Assembly: GCA_044238965.1 (NCBI GenBank)
Contig: JBIICJ010000082.1
Location: 1-5,692 of the forward strand
Reading direction: 5' to 3'
DNA: 5,692 nt
Origin: Micavibrio_B sp044238965
GTDB lineage: Bacteria > Pseudomonadota > Alphaproteobacteria > Micavibrionales > Micavibrionaceae
Shown: piece after piece, positions 5,343 to 5,692 of the stretch
How the letters are laid out: each line of letters opens with the position of its first letter
Numbering within the stretch: position 1 is the first letter of the stretch
Made by a program: the position numbers and the translations under genes
The notes under the pieces: model-generated
Database searches by the model: none
What the model was told of the DNA's origin: nothing
What the model saw: the letters and a program-made list of their open reading frames with translations, nothing else

Positions 5343-5692
5343 GTGTCGCGTCTAAAAATCGATAAAATTGATCGCCGTATCCTCTCTGATCTTCAGGCCA
5401 ATGGACGCATGACGAATGTAGAGCTTGCGAAAAATGCAGGTATCTCCGCGCCGCCATGTTTGCGCCGTGTCCGTAATTTAGAAGAATTAGGTTTGATCAA
5501 AGGGTATTTCGCGCGCGTGGATAATGTGGCATTAGGGTATCCAGTGACTGTGATTGCTCTGATTAAAATGAATCAAGTATCCGACAAAGATTTAAAAGAA
5601 TTTGAAGCGCACATCGCAAAATGGTCTGTTGTGCGCGAAGCCATTATGATGACGGGTGAATATGATTTCATGTTAAAAGTTGTCGCGCGCGA
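5343..5692 (+). CDS. Lrp/AsnC-family transcriptional regulator (partial, C-terminus outside window)
   Basis: The frame is open for 116 codons from the GTG at 5343 to the window end. The N-terminal winged helix-turn-helix is typical: IDKIDRRILSDLQANGRMTNVELAKNAGIS, then the recognition segment APPCLRRVRNLEELGLIKGY (about residues 36-55). The start of the RAM ligand/oligomer domain follows (YPVTVIALIKM, then WSVVREAIMMTGEYDFMLKV at about 94-113, the conserved G-x-YD turn). A full Lrp-type protein has about 150-165 residues, so roughly a quarter is missing beyond the edge. These proteins bind DNA as oligomers and usually respond to amino acids. The gene is divergent from the ELM1-trxB-lysR operon with 88 nt between start codons; the shared region holds a palindrome that may be its operator. 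Whether it is Lrp, AsnC or another paralogue cannot be told from this part. Confidence 0.95.
   Translation, partial: MSRLKIDKIDRRILSDLQANGRMTNVELAKNAGISAPPCLRRVRNLEELGLIKGYFARVDNVALGYPVTVIALIKMNQVSDKDLKEFEAHIAKWSVVREAIMMTGEYDFMLKVVAR

Overview
The window looks like chromosomal DNA of an alphaproteobacterium with moderate to low GC. The main reason is gene order: a divergent Lrp/AsnC-type regulator, then thioredoxin reductase (trxB), then a LysR regulator that begins MDWDKLR and carries FTHAGE and HRHARGL. This Lrp / trxB / LysR order is familiar from rhizobia and Rhodospirillales. Inserted in it here is an ELM1-family (DUF1022) gene. I cannot name genus or species from sequence alone.

Layout, right to left. 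From 5343 a GTG-started lrp-type gene runs rightward off the window. Facing away from it is a minus-strand operon: ELM1-family protein (5254-4283), trxB (4234-3254) and lysR (3242-2349), with a 48-nt and an 11-nt gap and no terminator between the genes. The 88-nt divergent control region holds a perfect 12-bp palindrome overlapped by a second inverted repeat, a candidate operator. Downstream of lysR, 2124-2348 is not empty. On the minus strand it holds an AT-tract element, a sigma70-like promoter with 17-nt spacing, two strong hairpins (one closed by a UUCG tetraloop), a CCUCCC single-stranded linker, and a GC-rich hairpin followed by nine T. I read this as an unannotated small RNA gene of about 97 nt with its own promoter and intrinsic terminator.

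Further left are two minus-strand patatin-like genes. The first (2123-954) has the full catalytic set: GGGIRG, GPSTG and DGS. Its longest open frame extends upstream to 2174, but that extension reads through the sRNA terminator, and the apparent signal peptide is largely the terminator T-tract. The ATG at 2123, with a -10-like box only about 5 nt upstream of the likely transcript start, is the better start and implies a nearly leaderless mRNA. The second (831 to the window edge, C-terminus missing) keeps the patatin fold landmarks, but its nucleophile elbow reads ASSVN instead of GxSxG and its dyad reads DIT instead of DGG. It is either a divergent lipase or a pseudoenzyme partner of its neighbour.

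Roles: trxB maintains thioredoxin redox state, and the LysR gene resembles LsrB/VtlR-type regulators that sit beside trxB in rhizobia. ELM1-family function in bacteria is unknown. The patatin pair and the sRNA look like an accessory module attached to the end of this conserved cluster.
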